Source of the DNA: Woeseiaceae bacterium
GTDB lineage: Bacteria > Pseudomonadota > Gammaproteobacteria > Steroidobacterales > Woeseiaceae
Direction of reading: 5' to 3'
Length of the DNA stretch: 38,158 nt
NCBI GenBank assembly: GCA_028289545.1
Contig: JANQPG010000046.1
Coordinates: forward strand, 1-38,158
Part shown: positions 7,325 through 15,363 of the stretch, piece by piece
How positions within the stretch are numbered: position 1 is the first letter of the stretch
Layout: the number at the start of each line of letters is the position of its first letter
Program-made: the position numbers and the translations under genes
The notes under the pieces: generated by a model
The model's input: the letters and a program-made list of their open reading frames with translations, nothing else
The model's database searches: none
What the model was told of the DNA's origin: nothing

Positions 7325-8649
7325 GCACGGCCGACGAGCGCCAGTACCCAAGCAGCGCTTACGCCTGGTACATGGTCGTCGTGCTGACGATCGCGTACAT
7401 ACTGTCGTTCGTCGACCGCTACGTCTTCGGGCTGCTGATCGAGCCGATCAAGGCCGACTTCGGCCTGACCGACCTGCAGATCTCGATGGTGGGATCCACG
7501 GCGTTTGCGATCTTCTACGCCACGATGGGGCTGCCGCTCGGCTATCTTGCCGATCGTACGCGCCGCACCTGGATGCTCGGCATTGGCGTACTCGTCTGGT
7601 CCGCCGCAACCGTGGCCTGCGGCCTCGCCAAGAACTTTGTGCAGATGTTCCTTGCTCGAATGGCCGTCGGCGCCGGCGAAGCGACGCTCGGCCCGTGCGC
7701 AATGTCCATGATCTCGGACAGCTTCCCGCGCGAAAAGCGCGGTAAACCCATTGCGTTCTACTCGGCGGCGCTCTCGCTCGGCGCGGGCATAGCGTCGCTG
7801 GTCAGCGCCACGATACTGGTTTGGGCAAACTCCGTACCCGAACTGTCGATGCCGATCGTCGGCGTCGTCAAACCCTGGCAATTTGTGTTCATCGTCGTCG
7901 GGTTGCCGGGCATTCTGGTTGCAGCGCTCATGCTGACCTTGCGTGAACCGCCGCGGCAGATCAGACAAGACGACGCCGACAAGCGTTCGATCCGCGACAC
8001 GCTCAAACACTTCCGCCGCAACTGGAAGGTGTTTGGCTGCTGCCTGGCGTTCGCGAGCTTCATGGTCATTGTCGCCTACAGCCAGTTTTTCTACGCGCCC
8101 ATGTTCGAACGCACCTGGGGTTGGGAAGCTCAGCAGTACGCCGTGGTGAACGGCATCATCCTGCTCGCCATCGGTCCGGCCTCCGTCAACTTTGCGGGCT
8201 ACATGAACGATCGCCTGTACGCCCAGGGCATGAGCGACGCACCGCTGGTCATCATGATTATCGGCGCCCTCCTGATTCTGCCGACGGGTATCGTCGCACC
8301 GCTGATGCCGTCTCCGGAACTGGCTTTCGCCGTCATTGTCGTCAACACGGTGGGTATCGCCATAACCACCGCCACGTCGGTAACGGCACTCATGAACATT
8401 ACGCCGTCGCAGTTTCGCGGCCAGACCGCGGCCGTTTACTACATGGTGGTCAGCATGCTGGGGCTCTTCCTGGGCCCGAACACGGTTGGCGCGTTGTCGG
8501 ACTTCGTATTCGGGAACGAAAACCTCAACTATGCGGCCTCCGCAACGGTTGCGCTCTACGGCATTCCCGTTCTGTTTCTGATCGGGCTGTCGAGACGACT
8601 GTATCAAGCCGAACATGCCGCCATTCGTGAAGAAGAGGCGAGCGCGTGA
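7321..8649 (+). CDS. MFS transporter, spinster-like
   Basis: A 442-residue inner-membrane carrier with about 12 hydrophobic segments. YILSFVDRYVFGLL marks helix 1, GLPLGYLADRTRRTWM marks motif A, and MAVGAGEATLGPCAMSMISD marks helix 4. These blocks match the spinster-like MFS group, which in bacteria often accompanies catabolic clusters for lipophilic or aromatic acids. It overlaps its neighbours by 4 bases on each side (ATGA upstream, GTGA downstream), placing it firmly in one mRNA with a VOC protein and a hydrolase-fold protein. The substrate and direction of transport are unknown. Confidence 0.85.
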   Translation: MSTADERQYPSSAYAWYMVVVLTIAYILSFVDRYVFGLLIEPIKADFGLTDLQISMVGSTAFAIFYATMGLPLGYLADRTRRTWMLGIGVLVWSAATVACGLAKNFVQMFLARMAVGAGEATLGPCAMSMISDSFPREKRGKPIAFYSAALSLGAGIASLVSATILVWANSVPELSMPIVGVVKPWQFVFIVVGLPGILVAALMLTLREPPRQIRQDDADKRSIRDTLKHFRRNWKVFGCCLAFASFMVIVAYSQFFYAPMFERTWGWEAQQYAVVNGIILLAIGPASVNFAGYMNDRLYAQGMSDAPLVIMIIGALLILPTGIVAPLMPSPELAFAVIVVNTVGIAITTATSVTALMNITPSQFRGQTAAVYYMVVSMLGLFLGPNTVGALSDFVFGNENLNYAASATVALYGIPVLFLIGLSRRLYQAEHAAIREEEASA

Positions 8650-9458
8650 GCACAATACGCCGGCGATATTCCGATACCGGCTATGGCCGGATTCACCTGC
8701 GCGTGCTGGAAGCGGCAAACCGGGACGAATCGACTCGACCGCTCGTGTGCCTGCACCCCTCGCCCTACAGCGGTCTGTACTTCACGACCGTCATGCCGCT
8801 CCTGAACGAGCGCCGCACCGTGGTTGCGCCGGACTATCCCGGCTACGGCGGCTCGGATTCAGCCGGCGAGATGCCTACGATTAGCGACTATGCGAACGCT
8901 TTACTCGAGGCGCTCAGCGACGCCGGTTTCGACACGCCGTGCGACCTGCTCGGGTTCCATACGGGCTGCCTCGTCGGCGTGGAGATGCGGAGGCTTGCGC
9001 CGGAACGCGTCGATCACCTGCTGCTGTGCGACGTCCCCTATTTCAGCTCGGATGCTCAGGCCGGGTTGCGGGAAAAGATGGGACAACCCTTGCCGCTCAC
9101 GGGCGAACTCGAGTGCCTTTCGGGCGCCTGGGATTTCGACGTCAAGAGCCGCCTCGACGCGGCCGGCCTCAACCGTTCCGTCGAGCTGTTCGTCGAACAC
9201 CTCCGAGCGCTGCCCAACGATCAGCTCGGATTCCTTGCGGCCTTCAGCTACGACTGTGAGCGACACTTCACGGACATCAGCGGCCGTACAACGGTGATCG
9301 CGACCGAGTCGGGCCTCAAAGAACCGACCCGGGCCGCAGCGGACGCTATCGAAGCCGCGGCTTTTGTCGGCGCTGACGACATAAAAGGCGCCGTGTTCGA
9401 GTCCGGCGCCGAGCGCATCGCGCAGTACGTCATCGACAGCCTGGATAAACAACCATGA
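8646..9458 (+). CDS. Alpha/beta-hydrolase-fold protein with a GFHTG nucleophile elbow
   Basis: A 270-residue cytoplasmic alpha/beta-hydrolase-fold protein. LVCLHPSPYSGLYF (about 33-46) fits the HG-type oxyanion loop, APDYPGYGGSD (61-71) is the usual strand-4 turn, and LLGFHTGCLVG (101-111) is the nucleophile elbow. The position normally held by Ser, Asp or Cys is His105. The C-terminal block where the catalytic His normally sits (GAVFESGAERIAQYV) has no His either. Either it uses non-hydrolytic chemistry, as known for cofactor-free dioxygenases and lyases of this fold, or it is a binding protein. It starts with GTG 8646, overlapping the MFS stop, and ends overlapping the next start by 4 bases. 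Confidence 0.82.
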   Translation: MSTIRRRYSDTGYGRIHLRVLEAANRDESTRPLVCLHPSPYSGLYFTTVMPLLNERRTVVAPDYPGYGGSDSAGEMPTISDYANALLEALSDAGFDTPCDLLGFHTGCLVGVEMRRLAPERVDHLLLCDVPYFSSDAQAGLREKMGQPLPLTGELECLSGAWDFDVKSRLDAAGLNRSVELFVEHLRALPNDQLGFLAAFSYDCERHFTDISGRTTVIATESGLKEPTRAAADAIEAAAFVGADDIKGAVFESGAERIAQYVIDSLDKQP

Positions 9459-10117
9459 ACGAGATTCTGCTGATCCAGTTCCTGCACCTCATCGGTTTCG
9501 CTTACTGGTTGGGCGGCGACCTCGGCGTGTTCCACTCGAGTTACTGGGTGGCAAATCCCAAACATTCGCCCGAGGTGCGCGTCGCGGCAGCCAAAATCCT
9601 GTTCTGGCTCGATCAGATACCACGCATCTGTATGACGATGATGCTGCCGCTCGGTTTGCAGCTGGCGTTCTCGATGGGTCTCCTCGGTATTTCGACCCTG
9701 ATCATGACGCTGGTCTGGCTGGCGTGTTTCGCATGGCTCGGCATGGTGCTGTACCTGCACATGGCCGCGGCATCACCCGCAAAGGCCCTGCTGACGCAGT
9801 TCGACTTCTGGTTCCGGCTGGTATTGTCGCTCGGCCTGATTGGCGCGGGCCTGGCGGCGCTGGTCGCGGGCGCGTTCTCGCTGCCCTACTGGATTGCGCT
9901 GAAACTGATGATCTACGGCGGTCTCGTGGGGCTAGGGCTCATCGTGCGCATCAAACTCAAGCCATTCGGGCCCGCTTTTGCGAACATCGCTCAGGGTAAG
10001 GGCACCGAAGCCGACAACGCCGCCATCAATGCCAGTCTGGGCGGCACGCGGCCGTTTGTTGTGGCAATCTGGCTGGGGCTTTTTGCGAGCGCGGCGCTCG
10101 GCATACATCTCATTTGA
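9455..10117 (+). CDS. Small integral membrane protein (first copy of a 220-residue family)
   Basis: A 220-residue protein with about five or six hydrophobic helices. It opens with LIQFLHLIGFAYWLGGDLGVF, a helix with His that is reminiscent of DUF2269/CopD-type membrane proteins; that link is only tentative. It is the same length as the protein at 22704-23366 and shares its pattern: H-x-x-x-x-x-YWLGGDLGVF here versus VFWLGTDVGVF there, then a DRLPR/DQIPR motif. Translation is coupled to the hydrolase-fold gene by an ATGA overlap. It is followed by a small dimeric alpha/beta-barrel gene, as is its paralog. The function is unknown; a haem- or quinone-linked role cannot be excluded. Confidence 0.75.
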   Translation: MNEILLIQFLHLIGFAYWLGGDLGVFHSSYWVANPKHSPEVRVAAAKILFWLDQIPRICMTMMLPLGLQLAFSMGLLGISTLIMTLVWLACFAWLGMVLYLHMAAASPAKALLTQFDFWFRLVLSLGLIGAGLAALVAGAFSLPYWIALKLMIYGGLVGLGLIVRIKLKPFGPAFANIAQGKGTEADNAAINASLGGTRPFVVAIWLGLFASAALGIHLI

Positions 10118-10161
10118 GTACAACCCAACATTTCAGGACAAGCGGATCGGAGGTAGCGCAC

Positions 10162-10455
10162 ATGGGCGCATTCATGATCATTCAGGCCGACATTACCGAC
10201 CCCGAGCGGTTTATGGAGTACGGCAAACATGCGGCGGCGCTGGTCGCCAAAAGCGGTGGACGCTATCGCGTCATGCGCGCGGAGTGCGAGCAGCTCGAAG
10301 GCGAAACGGACACGCGCAAGATTGTCGTATCGGAGTGGCCCTCCATGGACGCCGCGCGCGCGTTCTGGCACTCCCCCGAATACGCTGAACTGAAGAAGCT
10401 GCGCGACGGCGCAGGCGATTGTAACGTCTATCTGACCGAGATCACCGGGGACTGA
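10162..10455 (+). CDS. DUF1330 family protein
   Basis: A 97-residue protein of the ferredoxin-like dimeric alpha/beta-barrel type. ATG 10162 is chosen because GGAGGT lies 8 bases upstream and because FMIIQADITDPERFMEYGK is the standard N-terminus of DUF1330 proteins; an in-frame start at 10114 would add 16 unrelated residues. The C-terminal block FWHSPEYAELKKLRDGAGD is also typical. The biochemical role of DUF1330 proteins is not established. It sits between the membrane protein and the nitrilase-family gene, four bases before the latter. Confidence 0.8.
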   Translation: MGAFMIIQADITDPERFMEYGKHAAALVAKSGGRYRVMRAECEQLEGETDTRKIVVSEWPSMDAARAFWHSPEYAELKKLRDGAGDCNVYLTEITGD

Positions 10456-10459
10456 ATCG

Positions 10460-11497
10460 ATGAGTCCGCTCCGCTACGCCGCTCTTGCGCTGCAGACCCG
10501 CTGCGACACCGTCAACCGGCTGCCCGATACGGAAGTCCGCAACGCCATGCTGGCCAGCATCGACCGCGTGACCGACCAGATTCATGCCGCCAAGGCCTTT
10601 ATCGGACCCGACCTCAAGCTGGTGGTGCTGCCCGAATACTTCATGACGGGATACCCGCTGGGCGACACGATCGAAGGCTGGGCAAACAAAGCCGCCATTA
10701 GCGAAGGCGGCGCCGAATACGATGCGCTGTCGAAAGCGGCCGAAGCCAACGGCGTCTATCTTTGCGGCAACGCCTACGAGACCGATCCCCATTTCCCGGG
10801 GCTGTACTTTCAGACCTGCTTTATCGTTGCGCCCTCCGGAGATCTCATCCTGCGTTATCGGCGGCTGATCTCCATGTTCGCGCCGACGCCGCACGACGTT
10901 TGGGACAAGTACCTCGACATCTACGGCCTCGACGCCGTGTTTCCGGTCGCGGACACCGAACTCGGCCGGCTCGCCTGCTGTGCTTCGGAGGAGATACTGT
11001 TCCCCGAAATTACGCGGGCGCACGCCCTGCGCGGTGCTGAGGTCATCCTGCATCCAACCGGCGAGGTTGCCAGTCCGGATCTAACCCCCAAAGATATCGC
11101 CAAGCGCGCACGCGCCATCGAAAATCTCGTGTACGTCGTGTCGGCCAACACCGGGGGAATCTATGACGCCGGAATGCCGCCCGCGTCAACCGACCGCATG
11201 TCGAAGATCGTGGACTACACGGGCAAAGTACTCTGCAACGCCTCGGGCGGAGAGACCATGGCGGCCAACGCAACGCTCGATCTCGAGGCGTTGCGCGCAT
11301 ACCGGCAGCGCGTCGGTATGCCCAACTATCTGGCCCGTCAGCGCCTCGAGCTGTTTGCCGAAACCTATAGTGGTAGTGTTTATCCGGCCAATACACTGCT
11401 GAAAGGCGACGGCCACACAGTTCCGGAGCGTTCACATTTCATCGAGCGCCAGCTCGAGACCGTCACGAAGCTCAGGAACAACAAGACCATCGACTAA
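10460..11497 (+). CDS. Carbon-nitrogen hydrolase (nitrilase superfamily)
   Basis: A 345-residue nitrilase-superfamily amidase or nitrilase, likely hydrolysing a C-N bond in the cytoplasm. Catalytic Glu59 lies in VVLPEYFMTGYP. The region for the usual catalytic Lys reads LILRYRRLISM, with Arg where YRK is expected. The Cys loop is LACCASEEILFPE (Cys173/174), which is longer than the common CYD-x-x-FPE and carries SEE after it. The following helix RAHALRGAEVILHPT fits the family well. The protein is long, with a C-terminal tail after about residue 285. It ends the long plus-strand run and is convergent with the calycin-like gene 6 bases away. The substrate is unknown. The altered Lys position may mean altered or lost activity. 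Confidence 0.82.
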   Translation: MSPLRYAALALQTRCDTVNRLPDTEVRNAMLASIDRVTDQIHAAKAFIGPDLKLVVLPEYFMTGYPLGDTIEGWANKAAISEGGAEYDALSKAAEANGVYLCGNAYETDPHFPGLYFQTCFIVAPSGDLILRYRRLISMFAPTPHDVWDKYLDIYGLDAVFPVADTELGRLACCASEEILFPEITRAHALRGAEVILHPTGEVASPDLTPKDIAKRARAIENLVYVVSANTGGIYDAGMPPASTDRMSKIVDYTGKVLCNASGGETMAANATLDLEALRAYRQRVGMPNYLARQRLELFAETYSGSVYPANTLLKGDGHTVPERSHFIERQLETVTKLRNNKTID

Positions 11498-11503
11498 TCC
11501 GGC

Positions 11504-12004
11504 TCAGTCGCGAATGTCGTCGTAGCCCGGATCGAGGCTCTCGTAGGCGGCCCAGTCTGTCGATACCCGGCGCTCGTCGATGATCGTTCGCTGCAGCAGA
11601 CGATCGTTCTTGAACCACTGCCACACGCGCGCGCGAGCCTCTCCGTCGTCGCTCAGCTGAATCATTTCGTAGAGATACAGGTCCGGCTCGCCGTTGCGCG
11701 TCCAGTGCAGCATCATCGTGCGCTTGTGCTCGTCGAGATCGACGGCCTCGGCCCAACCCGTGATTTCGTTCGTGAACACGAGGCGCGTGCCGGCCACTTC
11801 GGCCGGAAAATCGCGGGTCTCTTTTTGACCGTCGGACCAGCGATAGACGTTGGTCTGGTGGTAATCGCGATCGTCGATGATGCGGCATATCAGCCGCGAT
11901 TTGTGTTCGTCGATCTTGTTGCCGCTAGGATCGTAGTAGCGGTAGTAACCTTCCCAGACGCCTTCGTTGCGCGCGAGGAACGGTAGCGATGCACGTAGAG
12001 ACAT
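11504..12004 (-). CDS. Calycin-like protein, DUF3598-type (first copy)
   Basis: A 166-residue protein starting at ATG 12004 with AAGGA upstream. The longer reading to 12061 adds 19 residues with no support. It reads as a small beta-barrel: NEGVWEGYYRYYDPSGN, DEHKSRLICRI, HQTNVYRWSDG, RLVFTNEITGWAEAV, YLYEMIQLSDDGEARAR, VWQWFKNDRLLQRTIIDERR. The VWEG start and RTxxDER end match DUF3598/lipocalin-like proteins; this assignment is from memory and moderate. A clear paralog lies at 14869-15327. The FAD oxidoreductase gene is 122 bases upstream on the same strand, with a hairpin between. A ligand-carrier role is a guess. Confidence 0.68.
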   Translation of the reverse strand: MSLRASLPFLARNEGVWEGYYRYYDPSGNKIDEHKSRLICRIIDDRDYHQTNVYRWSDGQKETRDFPAEVAGTRLVFTNEITGWAEAVDLDEHKRTMMLHWTRNGEPDLYLYEMIQLSDDGEARARVWQWFKNDRLLQRTIIDERRVSTDWAAYESLDPGYDDIRD

Positions 12005-12035
12005 GACAATTCCTTGAGTCTGTCCATAGATAAAC

Positions 12036-12059
12036 GCCGACGGACCGCAGTCCGCCGGC
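12036..12059 (-). terminator. Hairpin between the FAD oxidoreductase and calycin-like genes
   Basis: Arms 12036-12045 and 12050-12059 form a 10-bp stem with a 4-base loop when read as minus-strand RNA, counting one G-U pair. On the plus strand the same position is an A-C mismatch. It is followed in the minus direction only by a short T run (GTTTATC), so it may be a weak terminator or attenuator of the FAD gene transcript. Confidence 0.4.
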
Positions 12060-12126
12060 AAGGGTGTTTGATAGATGGCCGAGGCTTCGGCAACCGCCGT
12101 GGGGGTACGAGCTCACCGAAGAGCGG

Positions 12127-13713
12127 CTAGTCGAAGCCGAGAGCCCCCGGGTTGACGCGCCGATCCGGGTCGACGGCCGCCTTGATACGCTCGACGAGCG
12201 AAAGGCTGTCGGGGTCCAACCCGCTCTGGTACGGATACGACTTGCCGATCTGCATGTGTATACCGCCCTCCTCTTCATACAGATCGATCAGCGCCTGGCG
12301 GACGCGCGCCGTCACTTCGGAGGCGGCCGGGTTACTCTCGAAGCCCGGGAGTTTCTTCAGGACGTGATCTTCAACGTACTCCTGATGTATTTCGTTCAGG
12401 GAGTCCGGTGTGAAGAAAACCGGTTCCAGCACAAAGCAGTTGGTTGACACCGCGGCAAACAGGAAGCCGGTACCGATACCGTGCTTCTCGAGATCCTCCC
12501 GATGTCGCTCGAGTACCGCGTGGGTGCGCTCGGTCACACGCCGCGCCTTGGAATGCGGCAGCAGGGTATGAATCGGTACCCAGCGCTCGCCGTTGGGGCC
12601 CACCATGTTGTTGAGCGGCGTGAACGGATTGGCGCGGATGATCTTCGGTATGCTGTTCTCGATCTCTCGGCCGCCGCAGTCTTCGCAGATACGCCGCGCT
12701 TCGCCAAGGCCCGCCGCCAATGCAGCAGCACTTTTTTCTTCGATCATGACGTGCATCGAGAACTTGACGTCGTCCATGAAACCGCGGCCCGCCATCGCAA
12801 CTTTTGCGCCGTCCTTGATAGAGGCCACCAGCGATTTGCCGGACTTGAGTACCCCGGCCAGTTTCTTGACGTCGCTCATGATGCTTTCGCGCTGCATCCG
12901 CACGGACTGGAGATAGGGGTCGAAGCCAAACACTTCGTCCGCAATTTCGGCGCGTGCAATGCGGCTCATTGCCGCAATCAGCGATGCATGATCTTCGAAA
13001 TCGAACGATACGGCGTCGCGATGTTCGCGAACCGGCACAAGGCGAAACGTCGCGACGGCCTTGAAGCCCAGCGCCCCGGCATCGCAGCTAAAAAGGCCCG
13101 TCAGGTCGGGGCCGTAGTGACGGAAGAACGGTGAGCCCTGGGTCTGTGCGCCGGCGCCCGTCTTGACGATGCTGCCGTCTCCAAGCACAACCTCGAGACC
13201 AATGACCGAATCGGCTGCGGTACCGAATCGAGCCGAGCCCCAGAAAATGCTGTTCTGAGAAAGGCCGCCACCAACGGTTGCGTGTATGCCTGACAGCGTT
13301 CCCCAGTACGGCGTACGCAAGCCACTGCCCTCGAGCGCATCGTTGAGCGCCTTCCAGGTGCAGCCGCATTCGACTGTCACGTACATGTCTTCGGTATTCA
13401 GTTCGACGATGCGATCCATGCGCTGCATGTCGACGACAACGCTGCCGGCCTCCACGGGTACGTAGCCGCGTGTATAGGACATGCCGCCGCCGCGCGGAAT
13501 CACGGCGTGACCGGACGCCGCAACGGCGGCGACGGCAGCGCTGAGTTCCTGCGTATTGCCGGGGCGGATCACAGCCATTGCCGGTATCGACTTCGTGTAG
13601 ACGTCCTGCGAATACAGTACGCAGCTCGCCTCATCGCTCAAGACGTGCTCGCTGCCCAGCAAGGCGGTAAGTTGTTCAATCAGACTGTCGTCTTGTGACT
13701 CTGCCAACGACAT
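12127..13713 (-). CDS. FAD-binding oxidoreductase, VAO/PCMH type (4-cresol dehydrogenase-like)
   Basis: A 528-residue flavoprotein of the vanillyl-alcohol-oxidase/PCMH class. The FAD domain shows MAVIRPGNTQELSAAVAAV, VIPRGGGMSYTRGY, VGGGLSQNSIFWGS and LEVVLGDGSIVKTG. The C-terminal half has the FAD-linked oxidase C-terminal layout ending RRVNPGALGF. Relatives oxidise p-alkylphenols, vanillyl alcohols, lactate or alkyl-DHAP. The start is set at ATG 13713, with GGAGG six bases upstream; two further in-frame starts up to 13785 would extend into the promoter region. It is divergent from the MDR gene at 13858 with an operator-like dyad in the 144-bp gap, so the two are probably co-regulated. The substrate is unknown. 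Confidence 0.85.
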   Translation of the reverse strand: MSLAESQDDSLIEQLTALLGSEHVLSDEASCVLYSQDVYTKSIPAMAVIRPGNTQELSAAVAAVAASGHAVIPRGGGMSYTRGYVPVEAGSVVVDMQRMDRIVELNTEDMYVTVECGCTWKALNDALEGSGLRTPYWGTLSGIHATVGGGLSQNSIFWGSARFGTAADSVIGLEVVLGDGSIVKTGAGAQTQGSPFFRHYGPDLTGLFSCDAGALGFKAVATFRLVPVREHRDAVSFDFEDHASLIAAMSRIARAEIADEVFGFDPYLQSVRMQRESIMSDVKKLAGVLKSGKSLVASIKDGAKVAMAGRGFMDDVKFSMHVMIEEKSAAALAAGLGEARRICEDCGGREIENSIPKIIRANPFTPLNNMVGPNGERWVPIHTLLPHSKARRVTERTHAVLERHREDLEKHGIGTGFLFAAVSTNCFVLEPVFFTPDSLNEIHQEYVEDHVLKKLPGFESNPAASEVTARVRQALIDLYEEEGGIHMQIGKSYPYQSGLDPDSLSLVERIKAAVDPDRRVNPGALGFD

Positions 13714-13812
13714 GATGGCCTCCAAGTTCATCAAGGCATGTTTCCAGGCGGCGAGCATCGGCGCCTTTCGCACATCCCCGTGCACCCTAGTTGGTGATTC
13801 GTTACTGTAAAT

Positions 13813-13828
13813 GATCTATTATTATAAC
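13813..13828. promoter_or_regulatory. Dyad operator-like element, copy 3, with probable -10 (TATAAC)
   Basis: GATCTA-TTAT-TATAAC in the divergent gap between the FAD oxidoreductase (minus) and MDR (plus) genes. The right arm ends 29 bp before ATG 13858. The flanking bases to 13835 (ATTATAG) extend the match to the copy at 4372. It could regulate both directions. Confidence 0.6.
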
Positions 13829-13857
13829 ATTATAGCAGCCCAAACAAGCGAGCGACG

Positions 13858-14859
13858 ATGAGCCAGAATACCCAAATCCTCCTCAAGAGGCAGAGCGCAG
13901 GCGTTCCGGTGGCCGCCGATTTCGAAACCACGACCGCGCCCATGCCCGCCGCTGGCGAGGGAGAACTGCTGTGTGAAACGCTGTACCTCTCGCTGGACCC
14001 GTATCTGAGAGGAAAGATCAGCGGGCGCCATCTGTCGGGCGCGATCCTGCCCGGCGACCTGATGGCGGGCGAAGCGATCAGCCGCGTTGTCGATTCGAAA
14101 CACGCCGACTTTGCGCCCGGCGACCTAATCAGGGCGCATACGGGCTGGCAGAGCCACAGCACGCTGCCCGCCGCGGAAGCGCGGCGTGTCGATCCGTCAC
14201 TCGCGCCGTTGTCGACCTTCCTCGGCGTGCTGGGCATGCCAGGACTGACAGCCTATGCCGGCCTGCTGCGGCTGGGCGAACCCGTCGCCGGCGATACCGT
14301 ACTGGTCTCGGCGGCCTCGGGGGCCGTCGGTTCGATGGTGGGCCAGATTGCCATGCAGAAAGGTTGCCGCGCGATCGGCATCGCGGGAGCCCCGGAGAAG
14401 TGTGCATGGGTCAAGGACACGGCGGGCTTCGCCGACTGCGTAAGCTACAAGACCGGCAACCTGCGCGAGCAGCTCGACGAGTGCAGCCCGGACGGCTTTG
14501 ACCTCTACTTCGACAATGTTGGCGGCGACACGCTGCAGGCCGCGATGGAACGCCTGCGCCTCGGCGCACGGGTGGTGCTCTGCGGGCTCATGGCGCAGTA
14601 CAACACGACGGAAATGCCGCCGGGCCCGAACCCCGCATGGATCATCAAGGCCCGGGCCACGGTTCGCGGGATGGTCGTCTACGATCACGAAGATCTGAGA
14701 GAGACCTTCGTCAAAGAGGTTTCAGGCTGGCTCCGGGAAGGCAAAATCCACTATCTCGAAGACCGCACATCCGGCCTCGAGAATGCGGCCGAGGCTTTCT
14801 CTCGACTCATGCGCGGCGACAACGTCGGCAAAGCCATCGTTGTCGTGGGAGACGAGTAG
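13858..14859 (+). CDS. Zinc-independent MDR oxidoreductase (CurA / YncB type)
   Basis: A 333-residue NADPH-dependent reductase, paralogous to 5829-6863. LCETLYLSLDPYLRGKISG is the family's N-terminal hallmark. The cofactor motif is SAASGAVGSMVGQIA with GIAGAPEKCAWV, and DLYFDNVGGDTLQAAMERL is the diagnostic late block. It ends IHYLEDRTSGLENAAEAF and RGDNVGKAIVVV as in CurA. The expected role is reduction of an alpha,beta-unsaturated carbonyl. It is transcribed alone, divergent from the FAD oxidoreductase and convergent with a calycin-like gene 9 bases away. The operator-like dyad directly upstream ties it to the island's regulation. Confidence 0.88.
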   Translation: MSQNTQILLKRQSAGVPVAADFETTTAPMPAAGEGELLCETLYLSLDPYLRGKISGRHLSGAILPGDLMAGEAISRVVDSKHADFAPGDLIRAHTGWQSHSTLPAAEARRVDPSLAPLSTFLGVLGMPGLTAYAGLLRLGEPVAGDTVLVSAASGAVGSMVGQIAMQKGCRAIGIAGAPEKCAWVKDTAGFADCVSYKTGNLREQLDECSPDGFDLYFDNVGGDTLQAAMERLRLGARVVLCGLMAQYNTTEMPPGPNPAWIIKARATVRGMVVYDHEDLRETFVKEVSGWLREGKIHYLEDRTSGLENAAEAFSRLMRGDNVGKAIVVVGDE

Positions 14860-14868
14860 ACCCGGCCG

Positions 14869-15327
14869 TTACGCGTCGCGTTTGCGCTCGTCGCACAGCG
14901 TGCGCTGATAGAGTTCGCCGTTGCGAAACCAGTGCCACGTGCGGCCGCGGCTTTTCCCGTCCGGCGATAACACGATGATCTCCGTAAAGTGTTCTCCGGG
15001 CTTGTCGTTTCGACTGAGGGTCAGCAGGACAAGATCGTCGCGCGTCGCCCAGCCGTAGCCCGTAAAGCGGTCGTTGTCCCAGAGGATACGGTCGCCATCG
15101 AGAGTGCCGCTGAACTCAGTCTCGAACGAGTCGCCGTTGTCCCAGTCGAAACGGTTTTTCTGCACGTAGACCGCCTCACCCTGATCGGGAAACTCGCAGA
15201 CGACGCGGCTTTTGTGGCTGTCAGTGACCTCGCCGGCCAGGTTGACCGTCGTGTAAACGCCCTCCCACACGCCTTCGTGGCGCAACATCGCCGGCATGCG
15301 TTGCTCGAGCAGAGCCCGGTTGCTCAT
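14869..15327 (-). CDS. Calycin-like protein, DUF3598-type (second copy)
   Basis: A 152-residue paralog of the protein at 11504-12004. Parallel blocks are RHEGVWEGVYTTVN, DSHKSRVVCEF, KNRFDWDNGDSFETEF, RFTGYGWATRD, EIIVLSPDGKSRGRTW, HWFRNGELYQRTLCDERKRD. The start is ATG 15327 with GGAGAGG upstream. The gene is 36 bases downstream of the exported CpcT/CpeT-like gene on the same strand and likely co-transcribed with it. There is no signal peptide, so it should be cytoplasmic. The function is unknown. The shared SKSRVVC-type segment and WxWFxNG...QRT...DER end suggest that a common ligand or partner is conserved between the pair. Confidence 0.68.
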   Translation of the reverse strand: MSNRALLEQRMPAMLRHEGVWEGVYTTVNLAGEVTDSHKSRVVCEFPDQGEAVYVQKNRFDWDNGDSFETEFSGTLDGDRILWDNDRFTGYGWATRDDLVLLTLSRNDKPGEHFTEIIVLSPDGKSRGRTWHWFRNGELYQRTLCDERKRDA

Positions 15328-15363
15328 TGCCTCTCCCTATTCTCCGTGTACCTGCGCGACCGC

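Noticed and set aside
7291..8718. 475-residue minus-strand open frame
   Set aside because: It is antisense to the spinster-like MFS gene and its translation is low-complexity and charged, with no family signature.
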